Positions 8,519 through 22,975 are shown, counted from the stretch's first letter. The stretch: DNA of 64,000 nt from Acinetobacter beijerinckii CIP 110307 (GCF_000369005.1 NZ_KB849765.1:897881-961880), one strand, 5' to 3'. The notes: generated from the sequence alone by a model not told the origin. A program made the numbers and translations.

Positions 8519-10234
8519 ATGAAAGGGACGTCTATTAAAGCGATCATTTTCGCACTCGCAACGTTGTGTAGCTCAGGTATTGCATTTGCTGGTCCTGATT
8601 TAGGAGCAGCTGAGCAGCAAGCCACCAACTGGCATGCGATCATTATGTTTATGATCTTTGTTGGTTTCACGCTTTTTATTACCAAATGGGCAGCTAAGCA
8701 AACACAATCTACCCAAGATTTCTATACTGCGGGTGGTGGAATCAGTGGTTTCCAAAACGGTTTAGCGATTGCGGGTGACTATATGTCAGCAGCATCGTTC
8801 TTGGGTATTTCAGCATTGGTGTTTAGTTCAGGCTTTGATGGCTTGCTCTATTCACTTGGTTTCATGGTCGGTTGGCCGATTGTTTTATTCCTTGTTGCTG
8901 AGCGCTTACGTAACTTAGGAAAATATAACCTTTCTGATGTGGTGTCATTCCGTTTGGAAGAGAAGCCAGTTCGTACTTTAGCGGCAGTGAGTTCATTGGT
9001 TGTTGTTGCTTTCTATTTGATTGCTCAAATGGTGGGTGCAGGTCAGTTAATCAAACTATTATTCGGTTTGAACTATAATATCGCGGTTGTGATTGTCGGT
9101 TTATTGATGATGGCATACGTGATGTTTGGTGGTATGTTGGCAACGACTTGGGTTCAAATCATCAAAGCGGTGATGCTACTCAGTGGTGCAACATTCATGG
9201 CATTCATGGTGATGAAAGCTGTGGGCTTTAGCTTTAGCAATATGTTTAACCAAGCGATTGGTGTATACAGCCAAGCGCATAATATGAGCTGGGATGAAGC
9301 TGCAAAAATCATGGGGCCGGGCAAGCTTGCTGCGAATCCAATTGATGCACTTTCTCTTGGTTTAGCATTGATGTTTGGTACAGCAGGTTTACCGCACATC
9401 TTAATGCGTTTCTTCACAGTAAAAGATGCGAAAGAAGCACGTAAATCAGTTGTTGTTGCAACAGGCTTTATTGGTTATTTCTATCTTTTAACTTTCATTA
9501 TTGGTTTCGGTGCAATCTTATTCGTTGCAAACAATCCTCAGTTCCTTGATGTTGCGAAAGCGGCTATGACAGGAAAATTAGAGTTGGTTGGTGGTAACAA
9601 TATGGCGGCAGTTCACCTCAGTGATGCGGTTGGTGGTGACCTATTCATGGGCTTCATCTCAGCAGTTGCTTTTGCCACAATCCTTGCGGTTGTAGCAGGC
9701 TTAACGCTTTCAGGTGCATCTGCAATTTCTCATGACCTTTATGCAAACGTATTCAAAAAAGGTAAAACCACTCCTGCATCTGAATTGAAAATGTCAAAAA
9801 TTGCAACTTTAGGTTTAGCAATCTTTGCCATGATCTTAGGTATTTTGTTTGAAAAGCAAAACGTTGCATTCATGGTTGGTTTAGCATTCTCTGTTGCATG
9901 TTGTGCAAACTTCCCAGTTCTCGTCTTATCTATGTTCTGGAAAGGCTTAACCACGCGTGGTGCGGTAATTGGTGGTGTGGTTGGTTTGGTTGGTGCGGTA
10001 AGTTTAATTATCTTATCAAAAGCAGTTTGGGTTGATACTTTGGGTATTTCTGAAACGGCACCGAATCCATTTAATGGACCTGCATTATTTGCAATGCCAT
10101 TATCATTCCTTTGCTGTTGGTTCTTCTCTGTAACAGATAAAACTGCTCGTGCAGAGAAAGAGCGTAAAGCTTTCGATGCTCAGTTTGTTCGTTCGCAAAC
10201 AGGTATTGGTATCTCTGGTGCATCAGATCACTAA
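8519..10234 (+). CDS. actP: Acetate/solute:sodium symporter ActP
   Basis: This 571-residue SSS-family permease takes up acetate and related short-chain monocarboxylates with Na+. A signal-like first hydrophobic segment (ending [10 protein letters not shown]) is followed by about 13 membrane helices. Family signatures include the N-terminal [20 protein letters not shown] region with [11 protein letters not shown], and [15 protein letters not shown]. It starts one base after the yjcH stop. The CrbS-like kinase gene diverges from the operon and probably controls it. A strong terminator follows. Substrate is inferred from family and context. Confidence 0.92.
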   Translation: MKGTSIKAIIFALATLCSSGIAFAGPDLGAAEQQATNWHAIIMFMIFVGFTLFITKWAAKQTQSTQDFYTAGGGISGFQNGLAIAGDYMSAASFLGISALVFSSGFDGLLYSLGFMVGWPIVLFLVAERLRNLGKYNLSDVVSFRLEEKPVRTLAAVSSLVVVAFYLIAQMVGAGQLIKLLFGLNYNIAVVIVGLLMMAYVMFGGMLATTWVQIIKAVMLLSGATFMAFMVMKAVGFSFSNMFNQAIGVYSQAHNMSWDEAAKIMGPGKLAANPIDALSLGLALMFGTAGLPHILMRFFTVKDAKEARKSVVVATGFIGYFYLLTFIIGFGAILFVANNPQFLDVAKAAMTGKLELVGGNNMAAVHLSDAVGGDLFMGFISAVAFATILAVVAGLTLSGASAISHDLYANVFKKGKTTPASELKMSKIATLGLAIFAMILGILFEKQNVAFMVGLAFSVACCANFPVLVLSMFWKGLTTRGAVIGGVVGLVGAVSLIILSKAVWVDTLGISETAPNPFNGPALFAMPLSFLCCWFFSVTDKTARAEKERKAFDAQFVRSQTGIGISGASDH

Positions 10235-10253
10235 TTAAATTCAATATCGAAAT

Positions 10254-10282
10254 CAAAGCCCTCAATATTGAGGGCTTTTTTG
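10254..10282 (+). terminator. Rho-independent terminator after actP
   Basis: AAAGCCCTCA and TGAGGGCTTT form a 10-bp stem with an ATAT loop, followed by a T-tract. It ends the yjcH-actP transcript. Confidence 0.9.
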
Positions 10283-10293
10283 TTGCTTAAATT

Positions 10294-11502
10294 TTATTGA
10301 TGCATGCTCGCCAGTTGTTGTGATTGATTGCGATATAAAGACAAGCCCATTTTCTGTAAATGTCGTCCTTTATTTTCTAGAAAATGATTTAAGGATGGGA
10401 GATATTTTGCGCCTGTATACAGCGTTAAGTTTCGTCCAATCAGATAATAGGCAAACCATGCGGCAGATTGAGGTTTTAAACCTAGTTTCTGCATTTTATT
10501 GCGACCAATAAAAAATTGGGTAATTTCTAAATGTTGTTTATACGCTAACTTCTGTTGGAAAGAGCGAAGATAACGATATTTACGTTCAAAAGGTTCTTTC
10601 GATAGACTAGAGCCGAGTGAAATACTACTTGCATCAGATTCGGGATGTACAAATTGCATCCAATAAATCAATTTCCACCCTTCTGATTCTTTATTGACGA
10701 GCCATTTTTCTTCAATACCCATCAGCCAGCCAGCGTATTTCCAGAAATGTAAAAAGCTGTCGACTTCATTCGCACTAGGAAAAATTCCTAAAGCACGAAT
10801 ACCAATTAATACCACACCGCTAAACGCGATATTGGTCATGGCTTGATCATATTGATTAATCGGTAAGCCCCACGTTTCTGCATCCCATTTCTCAGATTTA
10901 TTTAGTTGTAGGCGAACAAGCGAGTGAATAAAACGAACAAAAATCGTCGAGGTAAACCCCTTGCTAAAACGTTCAAAACCGTTTTGTTCAGTGATATCTA
11001 CCCACCATTTTGTTGTCTCAGCTAGTCGTGTTCCTGCCTGTTTTTTTAATGCACCAGTAAGTACCAAAGGTTGGTTAAAACCTGGATACATATAACCCGT
11101 CATTAAAGATAAATCACGAAGAATTAATCCATTATTGATGCCTAATCGATAAGTAAATTTCAAGGCTGCATCAATTTTAGTTTGATCATACCAAATTGGT
11201 TTTTGTTCGATTAGATTAAAGAATGCCGTAAGTTCAGGAATCTGCTGCGGTAGTTTATCTAAACCCTCATACAGCGCTGTTTCAAAATACTTACGATGTT
11301 GTTTTGGATTTTGTAAAACCCATTGCATAAGCTGATCCATGGGCTCATCACCACTCTGCAAAGCAGTATTGAGTGCAAGATACTCTTCATAGCTGGGTTG
11401 AATCTCTTGTTGAGTCATATAACCGAGAATTTTAGTTTTGATATTGGACTGAATCATGTCCTCAAACGAGGCGAGACGTTTTGGTTTGACAATGCTTTGC
11501 AT
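10294..11502 (-). CDS. MpaB/DUF2236-family oxygenase-like protein
   Basis: This 402-residue soluble protein matches the DUF2236/MpaB family, heme-containing oxygenase-like proteins related to the rubber oxygenase Lcp and bacterial MpaB. Seen in the sequence: a helical core with ILRDLSLMTGYMYPGF, the conserved TTKWWVDIT segment followed by FVRFIHSLVR, whose His is a likely heme ligand in this family, and GLPINQYDQAMTNIAFSG. Substrate unknown. It diverges from a TetR regulator across an 85-bp gap containing a palindrome, so it is probably the regulated target. Confidence 0.75.
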   Translation of the reverse strand: MQSIVKPKRLASFEDMIQSNIKTKILGYMTQQEIQPSYEEYLALNTALQSGDEPMDQLMQWVLQNPKQHRKYFETALYEGLDKLPQQIPELTAFFNLIEQKPIWYDQTKIDAALKFTYRLGINNGLILRDLSLMTGYMYPGFNQPLVLTGALKKQAGTRLAETTKWWVDITEQNGFERFSKGFTSTIFVRFIHSLVRLQLNKSEKWDAETWGLPINQYDQAMTNIAFSGVVLIGIRALGIFPSANEVDSFLHFWKYAGWLMGIEEKWLVNKESEGWKLIYWMQFVHPESDASSISLGSSLSKEPFERKYRYLRSFQQKLAYKQHLEITQFFIGRNKMQKLGLKPQSAAWFAYYLIGRNLTLYTGAKYLPSLNHFLENKGRHLQKMGLSLYRNQSQQLASMHQ

Positions 11503-11542
11503 GAGTTAAAGCCTTTGATTGTTATTTAATCAAAGCTTAATA

Positions 11543-11562
11543 TGAATAAATATTCGTATTCA
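11543..11562. promoter_or_regulatory. Candidate TetR operator between mpaB-like gene and tetR
   Basis: TGAATA-N8-TATTCA is a 6+6 inverted repeat lying in the middle of the divergent intergenic region. An overlapping GAATA-AA-TATTC repeat begins one base later. TetR proteins usually bind such palindromes near their own gene. The sequence is A/T-rich, so chance is possible. Confidence 0.45.
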
Positions 11563-11587
11563 ATTCGCATTTTTATTGAGGCCTTGT

Positions 11588-12184
11588 ATGAGAAAAAGAC
11601 CACAGCAGCAACGTGCCAAAATGATTGTCGACAGCATATTAGAAGGTACACAAAAATGTATTTCTGAGTATGGAGTGTTACACGTGACTACACCTAAAAT
11701 TTCAGAAAAATCAGGGGTGAGTGTTGGATCGATTTATCAGTATTTTGAAAATAAAGAACAAATTGTGGCAGAGCTTTTATTGCGCAAAAGTGAACATTTG
11801 GGACAAGCATTAAAACAACTGGTGATCTTACAACAACAAAGTTCTATTCAAGACATCATCACATTAAGTATCGCCTTTGGCTTTGAATCTTTGAAATCCG
11901 ATCAAGGTTTTTTTATTGAAATTTTAAAAAATTGGCATGCATATAGTGATTCTGAAGCAGCACAAATATTGGAAAGACATTTTCTAGAAATCGGGATGTA
12001 TTTATTTGGACGTTATTATCCGCATTGGGATTTTGAGACTTTAAAGCATAAGTCTTTTGTGATTATTAATAGTACTTTATTCACGATGATGCGCTATGCA
12101 AGTAAAAATACTTTCTTAATCGAAGAACAGCGATTACAACAAGAATTATCTAAAATGATTGTTTCATTTCTCGATACAGTATGA
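11588..12184 (+). CDS. TetR/AcrR-family transcriptional regulator
   Basis: This 198-residue protein has a typical N-terminal TetR DNA-binding domain: KISEKSGVSVGSIYQYFENKEQIVAELL is helix-turn-helix plus helix 4 (about residues 38-65). The C-terminal helical domain would bind an effector. ATG 11588 has GAGG six bases upstream; an in-frame TTG at 11576 is rejected as it overlaps that site. Divergent from the MpaB-type oxygenase gene, which it likely represses. The next gene starts 45 bp downstream and may be co-transcribed. Confidence 0.88.
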   Translation: MRKRPQQQRAKMIVDSILEGTQKCISEYGVLHVTTPKISEKSGVSVGSIYQYFENKEQIVAELLLRKSEHLGQALKQLVILQQQSSIQDIITLSIAFGFESLKSDQGFFIEILKNWHAYSDSEAAQILERHFLEIGMYLFGRYYPHWDFETLKHKSFVIINSTLFTMMRYASKNTFLIEEQRLQQELSKMIVSFLDTV

Positions 12185-12229
12185 TGCTATGAGCAAAATG
12201 ACAAAGATAACAAGCGCTAGGAAAACAAC

Positions 12230-12925
12230 ATGCAAACGCTAAAGCTTTTTTGGAAAAATTTTCGTGTATTACCCTCGGCATGGTTGTTATTGGTCCAACT
12301 CGCGCTTTTGATTTTAGCTGTATTTACCTATTCAGATAGTGAATATCGCGCTTTAACGTGGTCACTTGGTGTATTAGCACTATTGATTATTGCGAAGGTG
12401 ATCCGCCAAACGCCAGTATTTACATTTTGGGGATTGTTTTTTGTCGTTGGCGCTTTTGCTTTTTCGATTTTAATTTTTGCAGGCTATGACAATAAAACAA
12501 TTCAAATTACTGCTTATAGCTTTGAAGCCCTTGCATATTTTTATGCAGCTTATGGTTTATTACGTTATATGTTTGCAGATCGTTATTTGACTAAGGATGA
12601 ATTGTTTGCAGCAGGTGCAGTCTTTACCTTAATTGCTTGGGCATTTGCATTTTTATATAGCATTTGTCAGCTTTTACTACCGAATAGTTTTCAAAATCCG
12701 AATAATCCACAAGAATTACAGCGTTGGTTGGATCTTTTGTTTCTTAGCTTCAGCCTTCAATCTGCTACAGGCTTGTCTGATCTTTTACCGATTCGCCCTG
12801 CTGCACGCGTATTGGCAATGTTACAGATGTTCTGTGGCGTAATGTATTTAGCAGTAATCGTGTCTAGATTAATTGCATTGCAATATATTCCACACTCAAA
12901 TGCTCAATCTACAGATAAAGAATAG
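12230..12925 (+). CDS. Ion-channel-like membrane protein (K+ channel pore fold, degenerate filter)
   Basis: This 231-residue inner-membrane protein has about six to seven hydrophobic helices. The C-terminal part looks like the two-helix pore module of bacterial K+ channels (Ion_trans_2): a pore helix with LLFLSFSLQSATGLSDLLP, then a final helix (AMLQMFCGVMYLAVIVSRLIAL). The filter reads ATGLSD where K+ channels have T-x-G-Y-G-D, so the TG and D are kept but the second Gly and the aromatic residue are replaced. Ion selectivity is therefore uncertain. It may be expressed with the preceding TetR gene. Confidence 0.65.
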   Translation: MQTLKLFWKNFRVLPSAWLLLVQLALLILAVFTYSDSEYRALTWSLGVLALLIIAKVIRQTPVFTFWGLFFVVGAFAFSILIFAGYDNKTIQITAYSFEALAYFYAAYGLLRYMFADRYLTKDELFAAGAVFTLIAWAFAFLYSICQLLLPNSFQNPNNPQELQRWLDLLFLSFSLQSATGLSDLLPIRPAARVLAMLQMFCGVMYLAVIVSRLIALQYIPHSNAQSTDKE

Positions 12926-13075
12926 TGTGTTACAGCTTTACAACTGCGTTAATTTTCACGTTTCTTATAATAAATATCGAGTTTTACATTTTTTAAACTC
13001 GCTTTTATTCACATTGTGAATGTCTTATTTGACCAATAGGTCTATCCATTATCATTACAATAACGTGGGGGAATT

Positions 13076-15052
13076 ATGCCTTCCAAGCCATCTTCGCAGT
13101 TTGCGAATGTGAATCCAAACGTGTTTTTAAGCACGGTCATTATCATTGCAATTTTTCTTGCAATCGTGGTGATCGCACCAAGTTCATTTGAAATTTTGAC
13201 TCAACAGTTAAAGCAATGGATTACAGATTCATTTAGCTGGTTTTACGTTCTATCTGTTGCAGTCTTCTTGATCATGCTGATTTATATTGCATGTTCTGCC
13301 AGTGGAAAAATCAAATTAGGTCCTGACCACAGTCAACCTGAATACAGTAATGGTTCTTGGTTTGCCATGTTGTTTACCGCAGGTATGGGTATCGGTTTGA
13401 TGTTCTTCGGGGTAGCTGAACCGGTTATGCACTATGTGAGCCCACCCAGTGGTGATCCTGAAAGTGTAGCCTCGGCTCAACAAGCTTTGCGGATCACTTT
13501 TTTCCACTGGGGTTTACATGCTTGGGCAATTTACGCCGTGGTTGGTTTGGCTTTAGCTTATTTTGCCTATCGTCATAACTTACCGCTCAAAACACGTTCA
13601 GCCTTATATCCACTTATTGGTAAAAAAATCTATGGTCCATTAGGCGACAGCATTGATACATTCGCAACTATAGGAACTGTATTTGGTGTTGCGACCTCTT
13701 TAGGTTTTGGCGTAACTCAAATCAATTCTGGGCTACATTACTTATTTGGCGTAGAGCAAAATAGCTATGTACAAGTTGGTCTCATTATTTTTGTCAGTAT
13801 TCTGGCTTCGATGTCGGTATTTCTCGGTTTGGACAAAGGCGTAAAACGCCTATCAGAGTTGAACCTCATCTTAGCTTTAACCTTATTGGCATTTGTGTTT
13901 ATTGCTGGGCCAAGTATTTATCTATTACAAACCACAATCCAAAACACAGGTTCATATATCTCTAATTTATTTAGTATGACCTTTAACCTATATGCTTATC
14001 AGCCGAGTGGATGGATAGGTGGATGGACCATTCTCTATTGGGCTTGGTGGATTTCATGGTCACCATTTGTAGGAATGTTTATTGCGCGCGTATCACGTGG
14101 AAGAACCATTCGTGAATTTATCATTGGTGTACTTCTGATCCCAACAGGTTTTACCATCATTTGGATGGGTTTTTTAGGCAATGCTGCATTGTTCAGCATC
14201 ATGCAAGAGCATAATTCTCTTTTGTTAGGAGCTGTCCAAAAAGATTCATCGGTAGCATTATTTGAATTCTTAAACCATTTACCTTTTTCTGGTGTAATGA
14301 GTTTACTTGCCACAGTTTTAGTCATGCTGTTCTTTGTCACTTCGGCAGATTCAGGTGCTCTAGTAACAGACTATTTGACCTCGAAAACTGAAAATTCGCC
14401 GACATGGCAAAGATTGTTTTGGACTATGTTAATGGCAGTTTTAGCCATTATTCTCTTACTTGTCGGCGGTTTGGCTGCGCTACAATCCTCCATCATTATG
14501 AGTGCATTGCCTTTTACAATTGTGATGTTGCTAATGAGCTGGGGATTGCTCAAAGCTTTGAAGATTGATGTCACCAAAATGAAAGCGATTCAAGAAGCAC
14601 GTATTACGCCTCGAGCAATCAACAATCCACGCAGTTGGCAACAGCGTTTAGGATTAATCATGCATTATCCACATACGCAGGCTGAAGTGCAGCAGTACAT
14701 TGATAATGATGTGCGTAAAGCGTTTGAAAGTATTCAACGTGAATTTAAACGTCGTCATTTAGAAGTGGATATTCGAGAAATTGAAGATGGGCTGCAATTA
14801 CATGTAGATCATCATCATGAAATTAACTTCACCTATAAGGTGATCAATCATACGACTGTGCCGCCAAGTTTTATGCTCGGGAGAGCAGAAGCAGATGACA
14901 CAAACTACTTTCAAGCGGAAGTGTTTTTGCGGGAAGGTGGTCAAAATTATGATGTGATGGAATGGACGCAGGAAGATTTAATTCAAGATATTATTGATCA
15001 GTATGAGCGTCATCTTTACTTCTTAAATATTGTGAGAGGCAGCGCTTCTTAA
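13076..15052 (+). CDS. BCCT-family choline/betaine transporter (BetT-like)
   Basis: This 658-residue carrier has 12 membrane helices and a long cytosolic C-terminal tail (about residues 510-658), the layout of BetT-type choline transporters. The Gly-rich segment of helix 3 is present (GMGIGLMFFGVAEP, near residue 105), as is the Trp-rich helix 8 signature (WTILYWAWWISWSPFVGMFIARVSRGRTIREF). The tail is acidic and charged, and in BetT it senses osmolality. CGTGGGGGAATT precedes the start. No betA/betB/betI neighbour is in the window, so it stands alone. Choline is the likely substrate, but betaine or carnitine cannot be excluded. Confidence 0.85.
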   Translation: MPSKPSSQFANVNPNVFLSTVIIIAIFLAIVVIAPSSFEILTQQLKQWITDSFSWFYVLSVAVFLIMLIYIACSASGKIKLGPDHSQPEYSNGSWFAMLFTAGMGIGLMFFGVAEPVMHYVSPPSGDPESVASAQQALRITFFHWGLHAWAIYAVVGLALAYFAYRHNLPLKTRSALYPLIGKKIYGPLGDSIDTFATIGTVFGVATSLGFGVTQINSGLHYLFGVEQNSYVQVGLIIFVSILASMSVFLGLDKGVKRLSELNLILALTLLAFVFIAGPSIYLLQTTIQNTGSYISNLFSMTFNLYAYQPSGWIGGWTILYWAWWISWSPFVGMFIARVSRGRTIREFIIGVLLIPTGFTIIWMGFLGNAALFSIMQEHNSLLLGAVQKDSSVALFEFLNHLPFSGVMSLLATVLVMLFFVTSADSGALVTDYLTSKTENSPTWQRLFWTMLMAVLAIILLLVGGLAALQSSIIMSALPFTIVMLLMSWGLLKALKIDVTKMKAIQEARITPRAINNPRSWQQRLGLIMHYPHTQAEVQQYIDNDVRKAFESIQREFKRRHLEVDIREIEDGLQLHVDHHHEINFTYKVINHTTVPPSFMLGRAEADDTNYFQAEVFLREGGQNYDVMEWTQEDLIQDIIDQYERHLYFLNIVRGSAS

Positions 15053-15078
15053 CAAAAGATGTGTAGGGCAGTATTGAA

Positions 15079-15114
15079 AACAACGGTTTTGAGTGATCAA
15101 AACCGTTGTTTTTA
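15079..15114 (+). terminator. Rho-independent terminator after BCCT gene
   Basis: AACAACGGTTTTGA and TCAAAACCGTTGTT form a perfect 14-bp stem with a GTGA loop, followed by T residues. Confidence 0.92.
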
Positions 15115-15386
15115 TTTTATATGATCAAATTTCAATCATAGTCTTCTTGCAATGAAAATTTTTTCTCGTGGATTGACTTACTTAAAATGACGGAAAAATA
15201 TAAAAAAGACATTTTCTTGCTGGTAAATAAAACAGATTTAAAGATAAATTTATTAAATAACAGGCACTTAATTTATTTTAATTCTTTTTTGAAATAATGA
15301 ATAAATTTTAAATTATATAAATCAGTGAATTAGATAAGCTAAAGTTTAAAAATAAAACAACCGAATTATTAAATTTTTAAAAGTGC

Positions 15387-15414
15387 TTGCACCTGTTTGG
15401 AAATGCTGTAGAAT
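15387..15414 (+). promoter_or_regulatory. rRNA operon promoter
   Basis: TTGCAC (15387-15392) and TAGAAT (15409-15414) are separated by 16 bp, the short spacer typical of rRNA promoters. A strongly A/T-rich block just upstream (about 15340-15385) fits an UP element. This is the only good sigma-70 promoter upstream of the 16S gene. The leader from about 15421 to 15754 has no gene. Its last part (15606-15640) is the 5' arm of the 16S processing stem. Confidence 0.75.
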
Positions 15415-15754
15415 GCACATCCATCGGCGGTGATGCAGATAAAAACTTGTTGAGAAACAAGGATTTGGCTAGAAAGGTTGGATTCTTGGATTGGTTGATA
15501 AGTTTGATAAATATCTAAATTACCTGTTGACTTTGAAGAAATTCAGAGTAATATAGCCGACCTAGCTTGATGATGACGAATCATTGAGAAGATCATTAAG
15601 AGAATAGAAGAACAACTTGTGTGGATTTTTACTGGTTAATCGATCGAAAATATTTCATTGATTAGATGGTAGAAATTACTCGAAGTTTATTTGAGAAATT
15701 AAAGTCAGAAAATTGATGAGCCAAGATTTGTAGCCATAAGCTACTAATGATTAT

Positions 15755-17292
<1,538 letters not shown>

Positions 17293-17351
17293 ACGAAAGA
17301 TTGATGGCCGGTAAGAATCCACAACAAGTTGTTCTTCGAAGATGTATCTGA

Positions 17352-17428
<77 letters not shown>

Positions 17429-17498
17429 CTACTGACGAAGTGATGAATAATCACAAGCTGCTAGATTGAAAGATATGTCGTTCATTATGATTTAAGCT

Positions 17499-17574
17499 GG
17501 GGACTTAGCTTAGTTGGTAGAGCGCCTGCTTTGCACGCAGGAGGTCAGGAGTTCGACTCTCCTAGTCTCCACCA
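17499..17574 (+). tRNA. tRNA-Ala (TGC)
   Basis: A 76-nt cloverleaf with acceptor GGGGACT/AGTCTCC, anticodon TGC in the CCTGC/GCAGG stem-loop, T loop GTTCGACTC and encoded ACCA. It is the second tRNA of the 16S-23S spacer. Confidence 0.97.
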
Positions 17575-17987
17575 TGAATTAAAAAGAGTTTGTAAAAACG
17601 AAATTAATTCAAAGCTAAAGTAAATTATAGAAATTAATAAATGCCTAAATAAATCAAAAGAGATTTTGATTTGAGTTTATTAACTTCTGTGATTTATCAC
17701 AGTTTACTACGCACCGACGAGGTGGTAGTTAATCATTAACAGATTAGAAAATTGAGTCTGAAATAAATTGTTCAAACTCGATTAATTCAACACTAACAGT
17801 AATACGTAAGTATTTCAGTTGGATGAAGAGTTAATCTGAGAACTAGCAAAAACACTGAATCAAGCGTTTTGGTAATGAATTTAGATTGAAGCTGTATGGT
17901 GATTAAGTTCACAGACAACGAATAGTAGCAATTAAGTTTGCAACGCTAACACTCACTTGTATGTGTTAACGACTGTTTGGGGTTGTA
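17575..17987 (+). other. 16S-23S spacer, tRNA-Ala to 23S part
   Basis: An A/T-rich transcribed spacer without a gene. Its last 20 or so bases (from 17968) are the 5' arm of a 23S processing stem that pairs with 20874-20902. No reading frame is supported. Confidence 0.85.
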
Positions 17988-20882
<2,895 letters not shown>

Positions 20883-21058
20883 ACAACACCCAAACAGTTG
20901 TTGTATTCAAGATAAATTCAATACTTAACTTGATTTAGTGTATAAACTAGTTACAATACAGACCAATGATCTAATCCGTTAATAACTCTTTCGGTACTAA
21001 GTGGCAAAGAACTTAAAATTAAGTTCAAGAGTAAGACCACCGAAAGCCAAAACAGTTT

Positions 21059-21172
21059 GCTGGCGACAATAGCAAGAGTGAACCACCTGATCCCTTCCCG
21101 AACTCAGAAGTGAAACCTCTTCGCGCTGATGGTAGTGTGGCACTTGCCATGTGAGAGTAAGTCATCGCCAGC
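21059..21172 (+). rRNA. 5S ribosomal RNA
   Basis: About 114 nt, with terminal pairing GCTGGCGA/TCGCCAGC and the conserved loop CCGAACTCAGAAGTGAAAC. It is the last gene of the rrn operon. Confidence 0.95.
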
Positions 21173-21183
21173 TTTTAAATTCA

Positions 21184-21220
21184 AAACACCCCTAACCTAA
21201 CGGTTAGGGGTGTTTTTTAT
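21184..21220 (+). terminator. rrn operon terminator
   Basis: AACACCCCTAACC and GGTTAGGGGTGTT form a 13-bp stem with a four-base loop, followed by T6, just downstream of 5S. Confidence 0.95.
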
Positions 21221-21267
21221 TTGCTATTAATTTTAATTATATGATTGTGATTGATTAAGAAGATGTT

Positions 21268-21852
21268 ATGGATGAAATCTCATTAGAAAAAATTAAATCA
21301 AATCTTAAACAAGTAGAAAATATACTATCTAATTCTACTCGCGTACACATTGATCGAATTGAATATAGGACTTTCGATGAAGGGATGTGTGATGCTGTCT
21401 ATTTTATTTGTAAAAAAGCACAAGGTTTGAATTCATTAGAAGCATTTATAACACTGGTTATTCATGAACTTCATTTTTATGAAGAATGGGATATTCTTGA
21501 AACAACTACAACAGATTTAAAAAATATTTTTGATATTTGGTTGTTACCCATATTAGAGAAAGCTAATTTTAAAAAATTGACTGAATTAGAAGTCCAAGAA
21601 CAAACACAATGGATAATGTATTCTATTCAAAAATTAATAAAGGAAAGTCAGAATGCAAAAAATCTAAAATATTTTGATCGTTGGGGAATTTATCATAATG
21701 GCGGCAAGGTTCTTCCAATTGAAAGTTTTATTTTGCCTATTTCTTCAGATCTAAAATTAGCCTTAGAATTAACAGCAGAGTGGAATGAGGTAGAAATATT
21801 TTATGAAACGTCCGATGAGTATGTGTTGTTCTCATGGTTTACGGGCGCATAA
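21268..21852 (+). CDS. Hypothetical protein, acidic, not recognised
   Basis: A 194-residue soluble, acidic protein with several short helices, Trp/Tyr-rich patches (YFDRWGIYHNGGK) and no signal peptide or membrane helix. Its A/T content is clearly higher than that of neighbouring genes. It sits alone between the rrn terminator and cysK. The size, acidity and composition resemble immunity-type or laterally acquired small proteins, but there is no toxin partner here. AAGAAG about 7 bases before the ATG is a fair ribosome binding site. Confidence 0.6.
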   Translation: MDEISLEKIKSNLKQVENILSNSTRVHIDRIEYRTFDEGMCDAVYFICKKAQGLNSLEAFITLVIHELHFYEEWDILETTTTDLKNIFDIWLLPILEKANFKKLTELEVQEQTQWIMYSIQKLIKESQNAKNLKYFDRWGIYHNGGKVLPIESFILPISSDLKLALELTAEWNEVEIFYETSDEYVLFSWFTGA

Positions 21853-21931
21853 TCAGTGAATAAAGCTATAAATATGGGGAGAGCTTTTCATAAATCCTAC
21901 GTTTTCTACTTTCCTACTCAGCTGACAAGCC

Positions 21932-21951
21932 TATAATGATTGAGAATCATT
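21932..21951. promoter_or_regulatory. cysK promoter -10 with overlapping palindrome
   Basis: TATAAT at 21932-21937 is a consensus -10 element 40 bp before the cysK start. It overlaps AATGATT-GAG-AATCATT (21935-21951), a 7+7 inverted repeat. The half sites resemble Fur half sites, but the spacing differs from the classic Fur box, so the binding protein is unknown. No clear -35 is seen, which suggests activator help. Confidence 0.45.
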
Positions 21952-21973
21952 CCAAATCTAATAAGGAAATAAC

Positions 21974-22975
21974 ATGTCGACCGATCAACAATTTCCAACG
22001 CCTGCAAACTTAGGGATCGCAGTATATTCAAACAATGCTGAAGCGATTGGTAATACACCATTGGTTCGTATCAATCGTCTGATTAAAACTGGCGCAACAG
22101 TATTGGCAAAAGTTGAAAGTCGTAACCCTGCATTCTCAGTGAAATGCCGTATTGGTGCAGCCTTGATTGTGGATGCAGAAAAACGTGGTGTGTTGAAAGC
22201 GGGTATGCATATTGTTGAACCAACCAGTGGTAATACAGGGATTGCATTAGCATTCGTTGCAGCGGCAAAAGGTTATCCAATCACTTTGACGATGCCTGCT
22301 AGTATGAGTCTAGAGCGTAGAAAAGTACTAAAAGCTTTAGGCGCGAATCTTGTTTTAACTGAACCTGCCAAAGGTATGAAAGGTGCAGTAGATGAAGCGG
22401 TTCGTTTAGCAACGGAAAATCCTGAGCTTTATTTTCTACCACAACAATTTGAAAATCCAGCCAATCCACAGATTCATGTCGACACTACAGGTCCAGAAAT
22501 CTGGCAGGCAACCAATGGGCAAGTTGATATTCTAGTTGCAGGTGTTGGCACTGGCGGAACAATTACAGGCATTTCCCGTTATTTTGAGCAAGTTCAGAAT
22601 AAGCCAATTTATTCTGTCGCAGTTGAACCTGCTGAATCTCCAATCATTACTCAAACTAAAAATGGCGAAAGCATTTCACCTGCACCGCATAAGATTCAAG
22701 GCATTGGAGCGAACTTCATTCCTAAGAACTTAGATTTAGATTTGGTAGATGAGGTTGTACCAGTGAAGAGTGCTGATGCGATTGAGTGGGCAAGAAAGTG
22801 TGCAACTCAAGAAGGCATTTTGGTTGGTATCTCAAGCGGTGCAGCTTTAGCAGCAGCAGCTCAAATTGCAGAACGTCCTGAAAATACAGGTAAAACCATT
22901 GTGGTGATCTTGCCTGATAGTGGTGAGCGTTATTTATCTTCTGTTTTATTTGAAGGTTTATTTGACGAAGCTTGA
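21974..22975 (+). CDS. cysK: Cysteine synthase A (O-acetylserine sulfhydrylase)
   Basis: This PLP enzyme makes L-cysteine from O-acetylserine and sulfide. The 333-residue protein carries the family features: IGNTPLVRI near the N-terminus, the PLP lysine in [10 protein letters not shown] (about residue 57), the substrate-binding TSGNTG loop (about 88), the phosphate-binding GTGGTITG loop and the C-terminal [14 protein letters not shown] lies seven bases before the ATG. It is monocistronic with its own terminator. It is slightly longer than typical CysK because of an N-terminal extension of about 18 residues. Confidence 0.95.
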   Translation: MSTDQQFPTPANLGIAVYSNNAEAIGNTPLVRINRLIKTGATVLAKVESRNPAFSVKCRIGAALIVDAEKRGVLKAGMHIVEPTSGNTGIALAFVAAAKGYPITLTMPASMSLERRKVLKALGANLVLTEPAKGMKGAVDEAVRLATENPELYFLPQQFENPANPQIHVDTTGPEIWQATNGQVDILVAGVGTGGTITGISRYFEQVQNKPIYSVAVEPAESPIITQTKNGESISPAPHKIQGIGANFIPKNLDLDLVDEVVPVKSADAIEWARKCATQEGILVGISSGAALAAAAQIAERPENTGKTIVVILPDSGERYLSSVLFEGLFDEA

